Positions 14,994 to 17,404 of a DNA stretch of 17,404 nt are shown here, piece by piece. The notes beneath the pieces are model-generated. The model was not told the origin of the DNA and searched no databases. It saw only the letters and a list, made by a program, of their open reading frames with translations. How positions within the stretch are numbered: the stretch's first letter is position 1; every line of letters begins with the position of its first letter. The translations under genes were made by a program, and so were the position numbers. The DNA lies in NCBI GenBank assembly GCA_002480165.1, contig DLBP01000080.1:1-17404 (forward strand), written 5' to 3'. The stretch comes from Proteobacteria bacterium UBA7821. GTDB lineage: Bacteria > Pseudomonadota > Gammaproteobacteria > Comchoanobacterales > Comchoanobacteraceae.

Positions 14994-16268
14994 TTAAAGG
15001 CGGATGTCTGACTCTGATTTAGGGAAAGCGCTTTTGATGTCAAAGAAAACATGATTTTTTTTCCCAAATGCCCGAATAGTCTGACTGCCCATTTCAATAA
15101 ATTGACGATGAGCAACGGCGAGTACAATGGCATCGTAATCATTAGCCTTTGGTTGTTTAACCAGCGATAAGCCAAAAACTTTCTGAGCTTGTTCACTACT
15201 GGCATATGGATCCATTACATCGGCATGAATTTTATAATCATTCAGTTCATGTATCATGTCAATGACACGAGTATTCCTAACATCGTGACAATTCTCTTTG
15301 AACGTCAGTCCCATGATTAAAACACGAGATTGCTTGATGTTAATATCACAATGTATCATTTTTTTGATGAGTAATGCCGCTACATAGTTACCCATCTGAT
15401 CATTAAGTCGCCTGCCTGCCAAAATGATTTCCGGATGATAACCTTGTGCTTGAGCACAGTAGGTTAAGTAATAAGGGTCAACACCCAGACAGTGTCCACC
15501 AACCAGTCCAGGTTTGAACGGTAGAAAGTTCCATTTTGTCCCAGCTGCTTGTAAGACATCCTCTGTCTCAATGTTCAGTTGGTTGAAAATAATAGCAAAC
15601 TCATTAATCAGGGCAATGTTAAGATCTCGTTGAGTATTTTCGATCACTTTGGCCGCTTCTGCAACTTTGATGCTGGCAACAGGGTAGGTGCCTACTGTGA
15701 TAATCTCTTGGTATAGCTTGTCAACGAAAGCCGCTGTTTCAGGTGTTGAGCCTGCCGTTATTTTTGTGATTTGACTCAGTGGCCTACTTTTATCACCTGG
15801 ATTGATGCGTTCAGGGCTATACCCGCAGAAAAAGTCACGATTGTATGTCAAACCCGAGTGTTGTTCTAACATTGGCACACAGATTTCCTCTGTTGCACCA
15901 GGGTAGACGGTTGATTCATAGATGACAATACCGTCTTTTTTTAAGTATTGGCCAATTGTTTTACTGGCGCCTTTGAGTGAAGTGAAGTCTGGTTGGTTAT
16001 GCTGATCAATGGGTGTCGGAACGGTGACGATAAAGACATTGATTTGGGCTAATTTGCTGGGGTCATCCGTGAACTGTAAGTTAGGATTGTCCGTGAGTGC
16101 TGTTTCGTCTACTTCGTGGGTGTAGTCGTGGCCAGTTTGTAATGTCTGAACGCGATTCGAGTTGTTATCAAAGCCAACAACGGGCCTTTTTTTTGAAAAT
16201 TCTATTGCGAGTGGGAGACCCACATACCCCATGCCTATGATGGCGATTGCTGCCTTGTTGTCGTTCAA
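14994..16268 (-). CDS. tviB: UDP-N-acetylhexosamine 6-dehydrogenase, TviB/VipA-like
   Basis: NAD-dependent enzyme oxidising the 6-hydroxyl of UDP-GlcNAc or UDP-GalNAc to the uronic acid for acidic polysaccharides. The 424-aa protein has the NAD fold at the N-terminus (IIGMGYVGLPLA, G12-x-G14-x-x-G17), VPTPID (83-88), YESTVYPGATEE (117-128), SPERINPGD (151-159), the linker KVAEAAKVIENTQRDLNIAL (201-220), KWNFLPFKPG and the catalytic Cys260 in GGHCLGVDPYY. The C-terminal half has GLTFKENCHDVRNTR. The whole length resembles Salmonella TviB/VipA and WbpO-like enzymes rather than UDP-glucose dehydrogenase. The start is TTG at 16268: the frame upstream closes at a TAA at 16305-16307 and holds no ATG or GTG. 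GAAG lies four bases before it. It sits between the PQ-loop gene and glmS on one strand. Confidence 0.93.
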   Translation of the reverse strand: MNDNKAAIAIIGMGYVGLPLAIEFSKKRPVVGFDNNSNRVQTLQTGHDYTHEVDETALTDNPNLQFTDDPSKLAQINVFIVTVPTPIDQHNQPDFTSLKGASKTIGQYLKKDGIVIYESTVYPGATEEICVPMLEQHSGLTYNRDFFCGYSPERINPGDKSRPLSQITKITAGSTPETAAFVDKLYQEIITVGTYPVASIKVAEAAKVIENTQRDLNIALINEFAIIFNQLNIETEDVLQAAGTKWNFLPFKPGLVGGHCLGVDPYYLTYCAQAQGYHPEIILAGRRLNDQMGNYVAALLIKKMIHCDINIKQSRVLIMGLTFKENCHDVRNTRVIDMIHELNDYKIHADVMDPYASSEQAQKVFGLSLVKQPKANDYDAIVLAVAHRQFIEMGSQTIRAFGKKNHVFFDIKSAFPKSESDIRL

Positions 16269-16316
16269 AATGCTTCGTATCCCCGAATGATGACAAAACC
16301 CATATTACCACCTATG

Positions 16317-16976
16317 TTAGGCCCATTCAAGACTTTGCACCGTTTGTGAATATTTATATCGATACCACGCGATTTGGGCAATACATGTGGATTCAAGTAT
16401 GATGATCATAATAGAGCCGTAGCGACTCGGCAAGTCAAATTCAAGAGACCAGGCGCTGGTAATGTCACAACAGCTGATGATGAACATCATAATAAAAGTC
16501 GGAAGGCTAAGCGCATCAGCATGTCCTAACCGATAGTTTTTTAAGATTTGCGGGATGAGTGCGATTGAGAAACACAACTGTGTCATGTAGCCATTAAATA
16601 ATGCGATTAGAGTCACATCAGAAACCATCAAGTAGGCAGTACTGAGCGCGATGACCCATGATGCCAATAGTTTGTTCGATAGCGCAAATACTCTTGGGTT
16701 ATCATTGACACACCATAGTTGGTAGTATTGGATAAGAACGGGTAGTAAACAGGTGACTGTGGTCGCTTGATATTGCCATGGCATGTGGCGACCGAAACTG
16801 TATAATAAGTCACTAATGCAGCCGATTAGTATGATAAAATGCATCGATATGCTAATGTCTAGGTCATCGTGTCTGCTGTGATTTTTGAACACTTGTGGGA
16901 AGTAGTACAACGAGTCGAGTAGGAAGGCTAAGTTCAAAGCAATCCAGCCTACCGTTCCGTCATTAATTTCAAACAT
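16317..16976 (-). CDS. PQ-loop repeat membrane protein
   Basis: A 219-aa protein with about seven hydrophobic segments and two Pro-Gln motifs: Pro27-Gln28 in YFPQVFKNHSRHDDLDIS and Pro142-Gln143 in LIPQILKNYRLGHADALSLP. The second copy has the polar residues and the 'LS-P/S' pattern after PQ that mark this superfamily (SWEETs, cystinosin, bacterial relatives). Members transport small solutes such as sugars or amino acids; substrate cannot be read here. Similar two-repeat proteins occur in Legionella-like bacteria, from memory. ATG at 16976 has only a weak ribosome binding site (GGG seven bases upstream) but a good promoter about 20 bases before it. The TviB-like gene starts 48 bases downstream on the same strand. 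Confidence 0.82.
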   Translation of the reverse strand: MFEINDGTVGWIALNLAFLLDSLYYFPQVFKNHSRHDDLDISISMHFIILIGCISDLLYSFGRHMPWQYQATTVTCLLPVLIQYYQLWCVNDNPRVFALSNKLLASWVIALSTAYLMVSDVTLIALFNGYMTQLCFSIALIPQILKNYRLGHADALSLPTFIMMFIISCCDITSAWSLEFDLPSRYGSIMIIILESTCIAQIAWYRYKYSQTVQSLEWA

Positions 16977-17002
16977 TCTAAACCCACAGTTAAAGAGCTA
17001 TG

Positions 17003-17031
17003 ATTATCACAGTTGCGGCTATGCTAGTCAA
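17003..17031 (-). promoter_or_regulatory. Promoter of the PQ-loop gene
   Basis: On the minus strand TTGACT (17031-17026), a 17-base spacer and GATAAT (17008-17003), preceded by TG one base upstream. The start point would be near 16996, some 20 bases before the ATG. Confidence 0.6.
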
Positions 17032-17052
17032 CCAAAAAAACCAATAAATCAA

Positions 17053-17080
17053 TTGACAGTATTTGCTAATCGTTTAACAT
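17053..17080 (+). promoter_or_regulatory. Promoter of the rightmost gene
   Basis: TTGACA (17053-17058), a 16-base spacer and TAACAT (17075-17080, 4 of 6). The predicted start near 17087 is 15-20 bases before the GTG start codons of the following frame. It is back to back with the PQ-loop promoter, only about 20 bases apart. Confidence 0.45.
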
Positions 17081-17107
17081 GAAGTTAGTTTTTTTTGAGA
17101 TGTGCTA

Positions 17108-17404
17108 GTGTTTAGTCAACTGTTTCGATTGGTAACCATCCACTCAGCGTGGTTGCCTGATGCGTTGCATCCAGCTCGTCGTCCGAGTGATCCAGATCAT
17201 TATCGCCAGTCTAATCCGATAGGGGTAGCCCCATCGTCGATGTCTACCCGAGAGATGTTAAACTGCGTGCAGCACAATCGAACCAGTGAGCAGCCTGGCT
17301 GCGTCGATAAACCCAAGCAGGGGGTCGTGGTTGTTGTTTCGGGCGACTTGATTAATGACTTTCATACAAAGTATGATCTGGTACGTCGCCTAGACGAGCA
17401 GGTC
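17108..17404 (+). CDS. Unrecognised protein, 5' part (runs off the window)
   Basis: A frame open from just after a TGA at 17096-17098 to the right edge; 99 codons from the GTG at 17108 (a GTG at 17102 is also possible). A GAG at 17097-17099 lies eight bases before the chosen start, and a promoter fits upstream. The protein begins FSQLFRLVTIHSAWLPDALHP, then a polar Arg/Asp/Ser-rich stretch (ARRPSDPDHYRQSNP), a region with two cysteines, and then a hydrophobic strand GVVVVVSGDLINDFH followed by a charged helix-like stretch (YDLVRRLDEQV). I cannot name a family. GC content looks higher than in the neighbouring genes by eye. There is no ATG start, so the gene call rests on the open frame, promoter and absence of alternatives. 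Confidence 0.5.
   Translation, partial: MFSQLFRLVTIHSAWLPDALHPARRPSDPDHYRQSNPIGVAPSSMSTREMLNCVQHNRTSEQPGCVDKPKQGVVVVVSGDLINDFHTKYDLVRRLDEQV

Noticed and set aside
14975..15205. Frame overlapping the end of the TviB-like gene
   Set aside because: Out-of-frame shadow of a conserved C-terminal domain; the dehydrogenase shows no frameshift.
1..17404. tRNA genes, CRISPR arrays, insertion sequences, prophage or toxin-antitoxin modules
   Set aside because: No cloverleaf-like sequences, spaced repeats, transposase motifs or paired small toxin/antitoxin frames were seen on either strand.

Overview
The window looks like an ordinary chromosomal stretch of a moderately AT-rich gammaproteobacterium. The basis is family resemblance: an E. 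coli-length TrkH, an SbmA/BacA-type transporter, a TviB-like nucleotide-sugar dehydrogenase, a cyanide-insensitive-type cytochrome bd operon and an aa3-type oxidase subunit III. A PQ-loop protein of this kind recalls Legionella-like genomes, but I cannot assign a genus from the sequence alone. There are no rRNA or tRNA genes, no CRISPR array, no transposase and no integrase. No gap between genes exceeds about 220 bases.

Layout. (1) 1-211: the 3' end of coxC (cytochrome c oxidase subunit III), plus strand. (2) 262-3082, minus strand, read right to left: a DUF3429 membrane protein, a renalase-like FAD oxidoreductase (ATGA stop/start overlap with the former), then a class I DNA photolyase. (3) 3135-5635, plus strand: a near-consensus promoter and cydA-cydB plus a 31-codon single-helix gene resembling DUF2474/CydX subunits, all overlapping. 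(4) 5654-6046, minus: a DUF805 membrane protein. (5) 6154-11614, plus: a very tight run of a compact SbmA/BacA-like transporter, a YqfO/NIF3-C-terminal-like protein, trkH with a TTG start and polA. (6) 11684-12535, plus: an unrecognised acidic, cysteine-rich soluble protein. (7) 12548-16976, minus, read right to left: a PQ-loop membrane protein, a TviB-like UDP-sugar dehydrogenase, glmS and an SMR transporter. (8) 17108-17404, plus: the 5' part of an unrecognised gene that runs off the window, divergent from the PQ-loop gene.

How the parts relate. Two terminal oxidases appear (aa3 cytochrome c oxidase and a bd-type quinol oxidase), which suggests a branched aerobic respiratory chain. The photolyase with the FAD oxidoreductase resembles light/redox-damage gene neighbourhoods. 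GlmS makes glucosamine-6-phosphate, the first committed precursor of UDP-GlcNAc, and the adjacent TviB-like enzyme would oxidise a UDP-HexNAc to its uronic acid, so the two lie on one route toward an acidic surface polysaccharide; the glycosyltransferases are not in view.

I did not find a convincing new multi-gene system. The items most worth checking are the overlooked small oxidase subunit, the apparently leaderless start of cydA (and perhaps others), a Fur-box-like palindrome over the glmS -35 element, a palindrome in the SMR leader, an altered fourth pore loop in TrkH, the shortened SbmA-like protein, and the two unrecognised proteins.
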